Shown here: one piece after another, positions 9,168-18,916 of the stretch
Numbering within the stretch: the first letter of the stretch is position 1
How the letters are laid out: each line of letters begins with the position of its first letter
DNA from: Flavobacteriaceae bacterium S0862
Lineage (GTDB): Bacteria > Bacteroidota > Bacteroidia > Flavobacteriales > Flavobacteriaceae
Length of the DNA: 64,000 bases
Assembly (NCBI GenBank): GCA_023015825.1
Contig: JALKAW010000001.1
Span: forward strand, 248,001-312,000
Direction of reading: 5' to 3'
The notes under the pieces: model-generated
The model's input: only the letters and a program-made list of their open reading frames with translations
Told to the model about the DNA's origin: nothing
Databases searched by the model: none
Translations under genes and position numbers: made by a program

Positions 9168-9317
9168 CTATTTTTTATATAGTTTCTCAATTAATGAATT
9201 GTTTCCATTTACAAAACGCTCTAAGTATTTTATGGATTTATCAAAACTAATTGACCAAATATCATCAACAACCATTTTTTCTTTTTCTGGATGGCAAATG
9301 GGGTATTTAAATGTCAT
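9168..9317 (-). CDS. small hypothetical protein, 49 aa
   Basis: ATG at 9315-9317, TAG at 9168-9170 on the minus strand. The start MTFKYPICHPEKEKMVVDDI and the following SFDKSIKYLERFVNGNNSLIEKL look like natural protein (balanced charge, amphipathic C-terminal helix). It sits tail-to-tail with the DUF1579 gene (4-nt gap) and 34 nt downstream of the DUF4197 gene on the same strand. Unrecognised; may be a fragment or a genuine micro-protein. Confidence 0.35.
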   Translation of the reverse strand: MTFKYPICHPEKEKMVVDDIWSISFDKSIKYLERFVNGNNSLIEKLYKK

Positions 9318-9351
9318 TTTTTCGGTTTAATGATGTATAATGATTAATTTT

Positions 9352-10053
9352 TTAATCCTGCAAAGCAAACACACGTTTCAACAAATCAGTGGTTCTTGAT
9401 GATACTTTGTTTCTGATTTCTTTTTCTTCAACAGCAATCATAGTATATACACCTTTTAAGGCCTCACCAGTAACATAATCGGTTAAATCTGGATTTACAT
9501 TATTGGTAAATGGTATGGAGTTGTATTTGTTAATTAAATTACCCCAAATTTGGTCAGCACCAACTTTACTAAACGAGTTTTTAATCACAGGATTAAATTT
9601 ATCGTATAAAGCAGCTTCCGTTTTCTCGGTCAAATATTTTGTAGCTGCATCATCTACACCAAGTAATATGTTTTTAGCATCAGCAAACGTAATCTCTTTA
9701 ACAGCGTTTACAAAAATAGGTGTCGCTTCTTTTACAGCATTTTCAGCAGCTCTATTGAGTGTTTTTAGACCTTCATCAGCTAGATTGCCTAAACCAATAT
9801 CACGCAATGCTTTGTCAACTTTTTGTAATTCTTCTGGAAGTAAAATCTTTACTAATTCATTTTTAAAAAAGCCATCTTCAGCAGTCAGTTTACTTACTTG
9901 TTTGTTAATTCCAAAGTCAAGAGCTTGACGCAAACCAGAAGCAATTTAAGTATTCCCCAAACCTCCTTGAGGCATTTGGTTGACGACTTGTTGTAACTCA
10001 GCACAAGCAGAAACATTTAAAATTAAGATTAGGGCAATTATTCGTTTCAACAT
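9352..10053 (-). pseudogene. DUF4197 lipoprotein gene interrupted by an in-frame TAA
   Basis: From ATG 10051-10053 the frame encodes a lipoprotein signal (MLKRIIALILILNVSAC) and ELQQVVNQMPQGGLGNT, then meets TAA at 9946-9948. It continues in the same frame with IASGLRQALDFGINKQV and a complete DUF4197 domain to the stop at 9352. DUF4197 proteins are normally one exported polypeptide of about 230 residues, matching the 233 codons here. The stop separates the export signal from the domain. A downstream start (TTG 9931-9933) could only make a cytoplasmic form. A single-base change at a GAA, CAA or AAA codon would explain it; sequence error is the alternative. Confidence 0.8.
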
Positions 10054-10094
10054 AGTTTAAGGTTTTCTATCTTTATCAAAGATAAATTTTACAG

Positions 10095-11063
10095 ATGAGA
10101 ACTATTCAAATTTTATGCCTAATATGTTTTTTGGGATTATTCAATTGTAATTCTAAGAAAGAAACTAAAGTGATTACTGAGTCAGTCATTGAAACTAAAA
10201 AACCTAAGCAGTATATTACTGTACTTGGTATAGCACAAGATGCAGGCTATCCTCATATTAATTGTGACAAAGATTGTTGCAAATCGTTTTATGATGGAGA
10301 TGAACCTAAAAAACTAGTGTCTTGCTTAGGTGTTGTTGATTTAGAAGATAAAAAGAAATACATTTTTGATGCAACACCTGATTTTACGCAGCAAACACAA
10401 ATTCTTAAAACCGACCATTTAGATAATAGTAATATTATCGATGGCGTGTTTTTAACACATGCACACATAGGTCATTATACTGGACTAATGTATTTAGGTT
10501 TTGAAGCCTTAGGAGCCAACAAAGTGCCAGTATATGCCATGCCAAGAATGAAACAATATTTAGAGACAAGTGGTCCTTGGAGCCAGTTATTATCTTTTAA
10601 AAATATTGATATAAAACCTATTCAGCATGATTCGGTGGTATCATTAAATAATAATTTAAAAGTAACACCTTTTTTAGTACCACATCGTGATGAATACTCT
10701 GAAACGGTTGGCTATATCATTGAAGGACAATACAAAAAAGCATTGTTTATTCCAGATATTGACAAATGGGAAAAATGGGAACGTAACATTATTGAAGAAG
10801 TCAAAAAAGTAGATTACGCTTTTGTAGATGCGTCTTTTTTTAGAGATGGAGAGTTAGACAGGGATATGAGTAAAATTCCGCATCCTTTTACCACTCAAAC
10901 GACAACCTTGTTCGAAAATGAAGCTACAGAAACGAAAAAAAAGATTCATTTTATTCACTTTAATCATTCTAATCCAACGATAAAAGACTCACATCGATTA
11001 AAAGATAGTATTATAAATCTTGGATTCAAATTTGCTAAACTAGGTGATATTTATGATTTATAG
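10095..11063 (+). CDS. PqqB-like metallo-beta-lactamase-fold lipoprotein
   Basis: 322 residues with a lipoprotein signal (ILCLICFLGLFNC). The domain starts with ITVLGIAQDAGYPHINCDKDCC, which resembles the GxxxGxPxxxC start of PqqB. The metal-binding region is THAHIGHYTGLMYLG near residue 130, followed by VPHRDEYSETVGYII and IPDIDKWEKW, and near the end HFIHFNHSNP. The usual HxHxDH reads HAHIGH, as in some PqqB-like members, so metal ligation may differ from classic hydrolases. No other pqq genes are present, so PQQ synthesis is unlikely and the substrate is unknown. Anchored in the periplasm or outer membrane. Confidence 0.75.
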   Translation: MRTIQILCLICFLGLFNCNSKKETKVITESVIETKKPKQYITVLGIAQDAGYPHINCDKDCCKSFYDGDEPKKLVSCLGVVDLEDKKKYIFDATPDFTQQTQILKTDHLDNSNIIDGVFLTHAHIGHYTGLMYLGFEALGANKVPVYAMPRMKQYLETSGPWSQLLSFKNIDIKPIQHDSVVSLNNNLKVTPFLVPHRDEYSETVGYIIEGQYKKALFIPDIDKWEKWERNIIEEVKKVDYAFVDASFFRDGELDRDMSKIPHPFTTQTTTLFENEATETKKKIHFIHFNHSNPTIKDSHRLKDSIINLGFKFAKLGDIYDL

Positions 11064-11110
11064 AAACTTATAATATTCTTAATATTAGTGAGAATTTTTT
11101 CAATATTCCG

Positions 11111-11118
11111 TAAATTTG
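11111..11118 (+). promoter_or_regulatory. promoter -7 box of icmF
   Basis: TAAATTTG matches TAnnTTTG and ends 26 nt before the icmF ATG, so the leader would be about 20 nt. No clear TTG -33 element; spacing region is AT-rich. No room for a cobalamin riboswitch. Confidence 0.6.
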
Positions 11119-11144
11119 CAACTCGAAAAAAGACATAATTACGA

Positions 11145-14100
11145 ATGCAACAAATAGCACCTTATAAACCAAAGCATAAAGTACGAATAGTAACAGCAGC
11201 ATCCTTGTTTGATGGTCACGATGCATCTATCAATATCATGCGAAGAATTATTCAAGCAACAGGCGTTGAAGTGATTCATTTAGGACATGATAGAAGTGTG
11301 GAGGAAGTTGTTAACACAGCTATTCAAGAAGATGCAAATGCCATTGCATTGACTTCCTATCAAGGAGGACACAATGAGTATTTCAAGTATATGTATGATT
11401 TGCTAAAGGAAAAGGGAGCATCCCACATCAAAATTTTTGGTGGAGGTGGAGGAGTGATACTGCCTTCAGAGATTAAAGACTTGATGGATTATGGTATTAC
11501 TCGTATTTACTCACCAGATGATGGTAGAGAACTTGGACTTCAAGGTATGATTAATGATTTGGTTCAGCAATCTGATTTTGCTATTGGAGATGCTTTGAAT
11601 GGAGAAGTAGATATTCTTGAAGAGAAAAACCCAAAAGCTATTGCAAGAGTTATTTCGTCGGCTGAAAATTTTCCAGAAGTTGCTAAGGATTCCTTAGATA
11701 AAATTCATAAAAAGAACCAAAGTTCTAAAACACCTGTTTTAGGAATTACTGGTACTGGAGGAGCTGGTAAATCTTCGTTAGTAGATGAGTTAGTACGTCG
11801 CTTTTTAATCGATTTTCCTGAGAAAACGGTTGGCTTAATATCGGTTGACCCTTCAAAACGTAAAACTGGAGGCGCGCTTTTAGGAGACAGAATTCGTATG
11901 AATTCTATTAATTCCCCTAGAGTGTATATGCGTAGTTTGGCTACTCGTCAATCTAATTTAGCATTATCAAAACATGTTAATGAAGCAGTTGAGGTGTTGA
12001 AAGCAGCTAAATATGATTTGATAATTCTAGAAACCTCTGGAATCGGACAATCTGATACTGAAATTATTGAACACTCTGATGTATCGTTATATGTTATGAC
12101 GCCTGAATTTGGAGCAGCAACGCAATTAGAAAAAATTGATATGCTTGACTTTGCAGATTTGGTAGCAATAAACAAGTTTGATAAACGAGGCTCTTTAGAT
12201 GCTTTACGTGATGTGAAAAAGCAATATATGCGTAACAATAATCTATGGGATATCCCTCAGGATAAATTACCTGTTTTTGGAACTATTGCATCACAATTTA
12301 ACGACCCAGGAATGAACACGCTTTACAAAGCGGTTATGGATAAATTGGTTGAAAAAGCTGATGCTGATTTGAAATCGACGTTTGAAATTTCTGATGAAAT
12401 GAGTGAAAAAATATTTGTCATTCCGCCAAATAGAACACGTTACTTGTCTGAAATTGCTGAAAACAATCGTGCCTATGATAGTAAAGCTTCAGAGCAAGTT
12501 GAAGTTGCTCAAAAACTCTACGGTATTTATAAAACTATTGAATCTGTTATTGGGAATAAACCTGAATTAGATAAATCAGGAATTGATAGTAATTCCATTA
12601 GTTCGACTTCGGTCGATAACAAAGACTTTATCAAACTCCTTATTGGAGAATTCGACCGAGTAAAACTAAATTTAGACCCTTACAATTGGGAAGTGATAAC
12701 TGGTTGGGACGATAAAGTAAACAAATACAAAAATCCTATTTACGCTTTTAAGGTAAGAGATAAAGAAATAAAAATTGAAACTCATACAGAGTCTTTATCA
12801 CATACGCAGATACCTAAAGTGGCATTGCCAAAGTATGAAGCTTGGGGAGATATTTTGAAATGGTGTTTGCAAGAAAATGTACCTGGAGAATTTCCATATG
12901 CATCAGGTCTTTATCCTTTTAAAAGAACTGGTGAAGACCCAGCTCGTATGTTTGCTGGTGAAGGTGGTCCAGAGCGTACTAACAGGAGATTTCATTACGT
13001 TAGTGCAGGTTTACCAGCAAAGCGTTTGTCAACAGCTTTTGATAGTGTGACATTATACGGAAACGACCCCGATTTACGTCCAGATATTTATGGAAAAATT
13101 GGGAATGCAGGAGTGTCTATTTGTTGTTTAGATGATGCAAAGAAATTATATTCTGGTTTTAATTTAGCAGATGTTATGACATCGGTGAGTATGACCATTA
13201 ATGGTCCAGCGCCAATGTTATTAGGCTTTTTTATGAATGCTGCTATTGACCAACAATGCGAAATCTACATTAAAGAGAATGGACTTGAAAAAGAAGTTGA
13301 AGCCAAAATAGCTAAGATTTATAAAGGGAAAGAGCGTCCAAAATATAATGGTGATTTACCAGAAGGAAACAACGGATTAGGTTTGATGTTGTTAGGCGTC
13401 ACTGGAGACCAAGTGTTACCAGAAGAAGTATATCAAGATATTAAAGTAAAAACGATTGCTCAAGTTAGAGGCACGGTTCAAGCAGATATTTTAAAGGAAG
13501 ACCAAGCGCAAAATACGTGTATTTTCTCTACGGAGTTTGCTCTGCGTTTAATGGGTGATGTGCAAGAATATTTTATCGAGAATAATGTGCGTAATTTCTA
13601 TTCAGTATCTATTTCAGGCTATCATATTGCTGAGGCTGGTGCGAACCCAATTACACAATTGGCTCTAACATTATCTAACGGATTTACTTATGTTGAGTAT
13701 TATCTGTCAAGAGGAATGGATATCAATAAATTTGGTCCAAACCTGTCATTCTTCTTTTCGAATGGAATAGACCCAGAATATGCTGTCATTGGTCGTGTCG
13801 CTAGAAAGATTTGGGCAAAAGCGATGAAGTATAAATATGGTGCAAATGCGAGAGCACAAATGCTTAAATATCATATTCAAACATCTGGACGTAGCTTGCA
13901 TGCTCAGGAAATCGATTTTAATGACATTCGTACGACGCTTCAAGCCTTATATGCTATTTATGATAATTGTAATTCGTTACACACCAATGCTTATGATGAG
14001 GCCATTACAACACCAACAGAAGAATCTGTTCGTCGAGCCATGGCAATTCAATTGATCATTAATAAAGAATTGGGTTTAAATAAAAATGAAAACCCCATTC

Positions 14101-14561
14101 AAGGATCATTCATAATTGAAGAGTTAACCGATTTGGTGGAGGAAGCTGTATTAATGGAGTTTGATAGAATAACTGAAAGAGGTGGTGTTTTGGGTGCAAT
14201 GGAAACCATGTATCAACGAAGTAAAATACAAGAAGAAAGCTTGTATTATGAAACTTTGAAACATAATGGAGAGTTTCCAATTATTGGTGTAAATACCTTT
14301 TTAAGTTCAAAAGGATCTCCAACGGTTTTACCAGTAGAAGTAATTAGAGCAACCGAAGAAGAGAAGCAATTTCAAATTAAGACACTTAAAAATCTCCATA
14401 AAGCAAACGACACAGCATCATTATTGAAAAACCTTCAGTCTAGAGCTATCCATAATGAGAATATCTTTGAAGCCCTTATGGAAGTATGTAAAAAATGTTC
14501 ATTAGGTCAAATCACCAATGCATTGTTTGAGGTAGGAGGACAGTATCGTAGGAATATGTAA
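11145..14561 (+). CDS. icmF: fused isobutyryl-CoA mutase / GTPase (IcmF)
   Basis: Adenosylcobalamin-dependent carbon-skeleton mutase with its own G-protein chaperone, 1138 residues in the IcmF domain order. B12-binding domain at about 10-150 ([16 protein letters not shown] supplies the cobalt-ligating His, then GGGGGVI). MeaB-like GTPase from about 200 (Walker [10 protein letters not shown]). Mutase barrel from about 570. Substrate residues point to isobutyryl/butyryl-CoA rather than methylmalonyl-CoA: Phe592 in [12 protein letters not shown] stands where methylmalonyl-CoA mutase has Tyr89, and Gln789 in DQAQNTCIF stands where it has Arg207. Automated annotation often calls such proteins methylmalonyl-CoA mutase. 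The downstream gene is unrelated. Cytoplasmic, in branched-chain acyl-CoA metabolism. Confidence 0.92.
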   Translation: MQQIAPYKPKHKVRIVTAASLFDGHDASINIMRRIIQATGVEVIHLGHDRSVEEVVNTAIQEDANAIALTSYQGGHNEYFKYMYDLLKEKGASHIKIFGGGGGVILPSEIKDLMDYGITRIYSPDDGRELGLQGMINDLVQQSDFAIGDALNGEVDILEEKNPKAIARVISSAENFPEVAKDSLDKIHKKNQSSKTPVLGITGTGGAGKSSLVDELVRRFLIDFPEKTVGLISVDPSKRKTGGALLGDRIRMNSINSPRVYMRSLATRQSNLALSKHVNEAVEVLKAAKYDLIILETSGIGQSDTEIIEHSDVSLYVMTPEFGAATQLEKIDMLDFADLVAINKFDKRGSLDALRDVKKQYMRNNNLWDIPQDKLPVFGTIASQFNDPGMNTLYKAVMDKLVEKADADLKSTFEISDEMSEKIFVIPPNRTRYLSEIAENNRAYDSKASEQVEVAQKLYGIYKTIESVIGNKPELDKSGIDSNSISSTSVDNKDFIKLLIGEFDRVKLNLDPYNWEVITGWDDKVNKYKNPIYAFKVRDKEIKIETHTESLSHTQIPKVALPKYEAWGDILKWCLQENVPGEFPYASGLYPFKRTGEDPARMFAGEGGPERTNRRFHYVSAGLPAKRLSTAFDSVTLYGNDPDLRPDIYGKIGNAGVSICCLDDAKKLYSGFNLADVMTSVSMTINGPAPMLLGFFMNAAIDQQCEIYIKENGLEKEVEAKIAKIYKGKERPKYNGDLPEGNNGLGLMLLGVTGDQVLPEEVYQDIKVKTIAQVRGTVQADILKEDQAQNTCIFSTEFALRLMGDVQEYFIENNVRNFYSVSISGYHIAEAGANPITQLALTLSNGFTYVEYYLSRGMDINKFGPNLSFFFSNGIDPEYAVIGRVARKIWAKAMKYKYGANARAQMLKYHIQTSGRSLHAQEIDFNDIRTTLQALYAIYDNCNSLHTNAYDEAITTPTEESVRRAMAIQLIINKELGLNKNENPIQGSFIIEELTDLVEEAVLMEFDRITERGGVLGAMETMYQRSKIQEESLYYETLKHNGEFPIIGVNTFLSSKGSPTVLPVEVIRATEEEKQFQIKTLKNLHKANDTASLLKNLQSRAIHNENIFEALMEVCKKCSLGQITNALFEVGGQYRRNM

Positions 14562-14611
14562 TGTGTGAGATGATTTTATTTTTGTATTTTTAGAATCCAA
14601 CTAAACACTGA

Positions 14612-16384
14612 ATGAGCTTAAAACACTATTACAATGAGTTAAAAAGACGAAATGTTATCAAATCAGCTTTGGCATATATTGTGGTGTCTTGGGTGATTAT
14701 CCAGGTGATGTCTATTATTCTTCCAACAATTGAAGCTCCTGCCTTTGTTATGAAATTGTTATTGGTTGTAATTCTTATTGGATTCCCATTATGGATTGTA
14801 TTTGCTTGGGTTTATGAAATTACCACAGATGGGATTAAGAAAACCATCAATATCAATTTAGATGAATCGATTACTCCAGTGACGAATAATAGACTCAATA
14901 AAATAATTATCATATCTCTTGTCGTAGCCATTGTACTATTATCTATTAATTTATTTATTGGTAACAATTTTATTGGAATTTCTAATTCTAAAGATAGAAT
15001 TGATGTTATTAGTATTGATGATAAATCTATTGCAGTATTGGCTTTTACAGATATGAGCCAGGACAAAGATCAAGAATATTTCTCTGATGGTATTAGTGAA
15101 GAGATTTTAAACTTATTAGCAAAAATTACTGATTTAAAGGTAATTAGTCGAACTTCTTCTTTTTCTTTTAAAAACAAAGAAGTTACTGCAAGTGAAATAG
15201 GTCGTGCCTTAAATGTAAACCATGTTTTAGAGGGTAGTATTAGAAAATCGGATAATACATTTAGAATTACGGCACAATTAATTGACGTTACAAATGGATC
15301 AAATATTTGGTCAGAAACTTACGACAGACCAATGATCGATATTTTTAAAATTCAAGACGAAATTGCATCTAATGTAAGTGAGCAATTGCAGCTAAGAATT
15401 TTAGGTGAACTGAAGGTAACCAAGAGCCCCAAGGTTGAGGCTTATAATTTGTACCTAAAGGCGCATCATTTAGCAAATCAGAATACTAAAGCCTCATATA
15501 TAACTGCTGAAAAAGTTATCAAAGAAGCTTTGGAGATCGATCCAAATTATTCTGATGCTTTGCGTTTATTGGCAAGTATTTATCATACAGGGATGTATAA
15601 CTTTAGTTTAAGAAGCTATGAAGAAGGCATTCCTCTAGGTATGGAAGCTGCTCAGAAATCTGTGGATCTGGACCCATATTCAGGTGATAACTATATGACA
15701 CTTGCTAGTTTTCAAGAGCTTAATTGGGATTTTGAAGCATCAGCAAAAAGCACAGAAAAAGCATTAGAACTAGATTCATATAGTGCTGTTATTTTAGGAA
15801 CTGCGGCAAATATGACTTTTGGAGATATTAATAAATCTGTGGAACTCCTAAAAAGAGCAATTATAATAGATCCTTTGGTCTATGTAAATTTTTACAATCT
15901 TGGATTTGCATATTATAAATTGGGAGAAATAGAGAAAGCGGAAGAAGCTTTTGAAACATTTTTTAGCTATTATCCAAATTCTCAAATTATACACTATATG
16001 ATGGCGCAAGTTAGAATAGCACAAGGAAGATATGATGAGGCTTTAAAAGAAATTGAGCAAGAAACGCATGAGTTTTTTAGCTTATATGGATTGAATTTTG
16101 TTTATCACGCTTTAGGGGATACAAAACGTTCAAATGAATTATTCGAGGAGTTTAAAGAGAAATATAGTGAAGGTGATCCTGCAAATTTAGCTGATTTGTA
16201 CGCCTTTCGTGGTAATAAAGATGCATCTTTTAAATGGTTGGGTAAAGCACTAGAAATTAAAGACCCAGTATTATTAGAAGCTCTTGCATATCCTTCATTT
16301 AAAATTCTACACGGTGATTCTAGATGGAATGAATTTATTAACAGACTAAGCCTTCCTGTAGATCATGGCTTTCATTTAGATTAA
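14612..16384 (+). CDS. membrane-anchored TolB/FlgO-like and TPR protein
   Basis: 590 residues. Three hydrophobic segments lie at about 17-40, 46-70 and 97-115. A domain at about 145-265 starts SIAVLAFTDMSQDKDQEYFSDGISEEILNLLAKI and includes LEGSIRKSDNTFRITAQLIDVTNGSNIWSETYDR. This is the module seen C-terminal to adenylate-cyclase-like and CadC-like proteins and related to TolB-N/FlgO. The rest (275-580) is a run of TPR repeats. No catalytic cyclase domain is present, so the frequent label adenylate cyclase is not supported. Probably a signalling or scaffolding protein with its TPR part outside the cytoplasm. Stands 50 nt after icmF with no clear functional link. Confidence 0.7.
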   Translation: MSLKHYYNELKRRNVIKSALAYIVVSWVIIQVMSIILPTIEAPAFVMKLLLVVILIGFPLWIVFAWVYEITTDGIKKTININLDESITPVTNNRLNKIIIISLVVAIVLLSINLFIGNNFIGISNSKDRIDVISIDDKSIAVLAFTDMSQDKDQEYFSDGISEEILNLLAKITDLKVISRTSSFSFKNKEVTASEIGRALNVNHVLEGSIRKSDNTFRITAQLIDVTNGSNIWSETYDRPMIDIFKIQDEIASNVSEQLQLRILGELKVTKSPKVEAYNLYLKAHHLANQNTKASYITAEKVIKEALEIDPNYSDALRLLASIYHTGMYNFSLRSYEEGIPLGMEAAQKSVDLDPYSGDNYMTLASFQELNWDFEASAKSTEKALELDSYSAVILGTAANMTFGDINKSVELLKRAIIIDPLVYVNFYNLGFAYYKLGEIEKAEEAFETFFSYYPNSQIIHYMMAQVRIAQGRYDEALKEIEQETHEFFSLYGLNFVYHALGDTKRSNELFEEFKEKYSEGDPANLADLYAFRGNKDASFKWLGKALEIKDPVLLEALAYPSFKILHGDSRWNEFINRLSLPVDHGFHLD

Positions 16385-16401
16385 ACCAGTATTAAGATTT
16401 T

Positions 16402-16794
16402 TTACAGCGTCAACATCCAATTACGTTGAAGCTTCCGGAACATTTTTAGTTCTCTTCTAAGAATTGGTAGAAAATCTTTCCCATTACTATTACATTTTTC
16501 TAAGCGTTTACAGTTTTTATAGAGCATTTTAGTTAAACGCTCAACGCTTTCGGCATGTTTTTGTTTTCTATCTCTGTAATGTTCAATTTCAGCTTTAATT
16601 ATTTCAGGACCTAATAATTCTGATTGCTGGACGATATCACCAGAAAAATAGACGTTTTCGTCTTCTGTACCATCAGTTTTTAATTTAGATAAGTCATAAT
16701 TTAAATAATGGGATATTTTTCGTGTTAACGAAAAGATTTCCAATGCCTTAGTATAAATAGGCGAATTGTATAGGTGTGATGGTGTAGTATACAT
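16402..16794 (-). CDS. helical hypothetical protein
   Basis: 130 residues, largely alpha-helical and basic at the C-terminus. The N-terminal IYTKALEIFSLTRKISHYLNYDL loosely recalls the first helix of four-helix-bundle (23S rRNA intervening-sequence / Avd-like) proteins, but the rest does not align with that family by eye. A central segment (LGPEIIKAEIEHYRDRKQKHAESVERLTKML) is charged and heptad-like. Function not assigned. It is tail-to-tail with the TPR gene and divergent from the Lrp regulator. Confidence 0.6.
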   Translation of the reverse strand: MYTTPSHLYNSPIYTKALEIFSLTRKISHYLNYDLSKLKTDGTEDENVYFSGDIVQQSELLGPEIIKAEIEHYRDRKQKHAESVERLTKMLYKNCKRLEKCNSNGKDFLPILRRELKMFRKLQRNWMLTL

Positions 16795-16912
16795 TATTTT
16801 CTAGCAATTACTCAAAATTACTTCGAAAACTAAATATGTTGTATTTAAAAATTAAGTTAAAATATCGATTTTAATTTAAATATTAATATATTTATTTTTT
16901 AAACTTTGAAAT

Positions 16913-17356
16913 ATGAAGCTAGATTCACTTAATTGGAACATATTAAAGTGTTTACAGGAAAATTCAAGACAATCTAATACTGCTATTGCTAAAAAAGTTG
17001 GCATATCCTCACCTGCAGTTGCTGAGCGTATTAGAAAAATGGAAGATGGTGGCGTAATTAATGGGTATTATGCCAAACTATCATATAAAGAAACTGGACA
17101 CCAACTAAAGGCAATCATCACTTTAAGAGCATTTATGGGACGCTTAAAACCATTTTTAGAAAAAGTAAAATCTTTTGAAGAGGTGGTAAATTGCTTTAGA
17201 ATTACAGGTAACGAAAATATTGTTCTAGAAGTTGTGTTACGAAACCAACAACATCTAGAACAATTTATAGATCAGCTTATAACCTATGGTGAAACTAAAA
17301 CACAGATTGTTTTATCTGATGTGATTGAAAACAATCCTATAAAACGACCTATTTAA
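16913..17356 (+). CDS. Lrp/AsnC family transcriptional regulator
   Basis: 147 residues. N-terminal winged helix (LDSLNWNILKCLQENSRQSNTAIAKKVGISSPAVAERIRKMEDGGVINGY) with the helix-turn-helix at about 22-43, followed by a C-terminal RAM/AsnC ligand-binding beta-alpha domain (TLRAFMGRLKPFLEKVK ... NENIVLEVVLRNQQHLEQFI). Lrp-type proteins form octamers and respond to amino acids. The convergent amidohydrolase gene overlaps its stop by 4 nt. The adjacent peptidase and amidohydrolase would be plausible targets, but that is inference. Confidence 0.9.
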   Translation: MKLDSLNWNILKCLQENSRQSNTAIAKKVGISSPAVAERIRKMEDGGVINGYYAKLSYKETGHQLKAIITLRAFMGRLKPFLEKVKSFEEVVNCFRITGNENIVLEVVLRNQQHLEQFIDQLITYGETKTQIVLSDVIENNPIKRPI

Positions 17357-18906
17357 TTTTTAACCCCAGGTTGCTTTAATGTCCAATTCGTTTTTGCTTT
17401 TTCAGCATCAACCATAGCCTTTACATCAGCTAATAGTCTTTTTGCATCGTAAACAATTCCATCTTTAATGGTATATTTTACGCCACCAACTCTAACAACC
17501 TCATTACCTTCTGTAAGTTTTATTGCTCCAGTACCGTAAAGGACTTTTAGGTTTACTAACGGATTTTCTTCAAGAATTACAAAGTCAGCAAGTTTACCAA
17601 TTTGCACAGAACCAATTTTATCATCCCAACCTAAAGCCTCAGCACCATTTAAGGTAGCTGCTCTAATAACTTCTAAAGGATGAAAACCTGCTTCACGCAA
17701 TAGTTCTAATTCACGAGGATATGCAAAACCATACAACTGATAGATAAAGCCAGAATCAGTACCAACTGTGACACGTCCACCTCTGTTTTTGTATTCATTT
17801 ACAAAAGTCATCCACAATTTATAGTTCTTTTTCCACGCAACTTCTTGCTCTGTTCCCCAATAATGCCAATAACTTCCGTGACTTATTTTGCTAGGTTCAT
17901 AAAATTTCCAAAGTGAGGGCAAAGTATAAGTTTCATGCCATTCAGCTCGACGAGCACGTTGTAAATCTCTACTAGCTTCATAGATATTAAAAGTTGGGTC
18001 TAGTGTAAAATCTAATTCCAACAATTCGTTCATGACATTATTCCAGTGTTCAGAATAAGGTTCTGCAGCCTGTTGCCACAATTTGCCAGCTTCTTCAAAA
18101 CGGTGTTGCTCATTTTGGTAATTATAATCTAAAGGATAGTTTTGCACAGTTCTATCGTTAAACAAAGCTTCAGGTAGACCATACCAATGTTCCATTGATG
18201 TCATTCCAGCTCTGGCAGAATGCAGTACATTCCATCTTGCAACACTTAACTGCGCATGATGTGCGGTAGATCTTAGACCTAACTTTTCATTTTCATCTAA
18301 AGCTGCAGTCATAATATCTGGTTCAGCACCAAAAAATTTAATGCCATCAGCACCATTTTTTGCATTTTGACGCACCCATTCGCGAGCCATTTCAGGTGTA
18401 CTTATAGGTTTTTTACTTCCTGAACCAAAGCCTGTATATTCAAAAATTCTAGGTGCTACAATGTCGTTATTAGCACTTTGGCGTTTTAGTTCGATAGCAT
18501 TACGTCCACTAGGTTGCCTCACGGATGTGATTCCATGAGCCATCCATAATTTAAAGACATATTCAGGATCAGCTCCTTGAGCGCCACCACCAATATGACC
18601 GTGCATATCAACAAAACCAGGTAACAAATACATGCCATTAGCATCTAGTTCTTTTCCTCCGTTTTTTAGTTTAGGTCTTCCAGCTACGTTAATTTCAACT
18701 CCTGGATAACCAACAATTTGCATATTTACAATTTTATTGTTTTCTACAACAATATCCATTGGACCTCTTGGAGGTGAGCCATCACCATTAATTAGCATCA
18801 CGCCTCTAATAATTAATTGCGAAAAAGGACCTTCTCCTTTGTAATTGTCCTGAGAAAAGGCTTGTAGCCCTAAAGAAAAGACTAATAAAATAAGTATTTT
18901 TTTCAT
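17353..18906 (-). CDS. secreted amidohydrolase-superfamily protein
   Basis: 517 residues from the chosen ATG at 18904-18906, which begins a clear signal peptide (MKKILILLVFSLGLQAFSQ); the longer in-frame extension would bury it. Metal-dependent hydrolase features: FVDMHGH (HxH) near residue 105, GIKFF, STAHHAQ, TSMEHW and the GTDSGF Asp near 390, then the LADFVILEENP strand common to imidazolonepropionase/prolidase-like members. Its ATG follows the stop of the M14 peptidase by 10 nt on the same strand, so they form an operon, likely for processing peptides or modified peptides in the periplasm. Substrate unknown. Confidence 0.85.
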   Translation of the reverse strand: MKKILILLVFSLGLQAFSQDNYKGEGPFSQLIIRGVMLINGDGSPPRGPMDIVVENNKIVNMQIVGYPGVEINVAGRPKLKNGGKELDANGMYLLPGFVDMHGHIGGGAQGADPEYVFKLWMAHGITSVRQPSGRNAIELKRQSANNDIVAPRIFEYTGFGSGSKKPISTPEMAREWVRQNAKNGADGIKFFGAEPDIMTAALDENEKLGLRSTAHHAQLSVARWNVLHSARAGMTSMEHWYGLPEALFNDRTVQNYPLDYNYQNEQHRFEEAGKLWQQAAEPYSEHWNNVMNELLELDFTLDPTFNIYEASRDLQRARRAEWHETYTLPSLWKFYEPSKISHGSYWHYWGTEQEVAWKKNYKLWMTFVNEYKNRGGRVTVGTDSGFIYQLYGFAYPRELELLREAGFHPLEVIRAATLNGAEALGWDDKIGSVQIGKLADFVILEENPLVNLKVLYGTGAIKLTEGNEVVRVGGVKYTIKDGIVYDAKRLLADVKAMVDAEKAKTNWTLKQPGVKN

Positions 18907-18916
18907 CGTATAAGTT

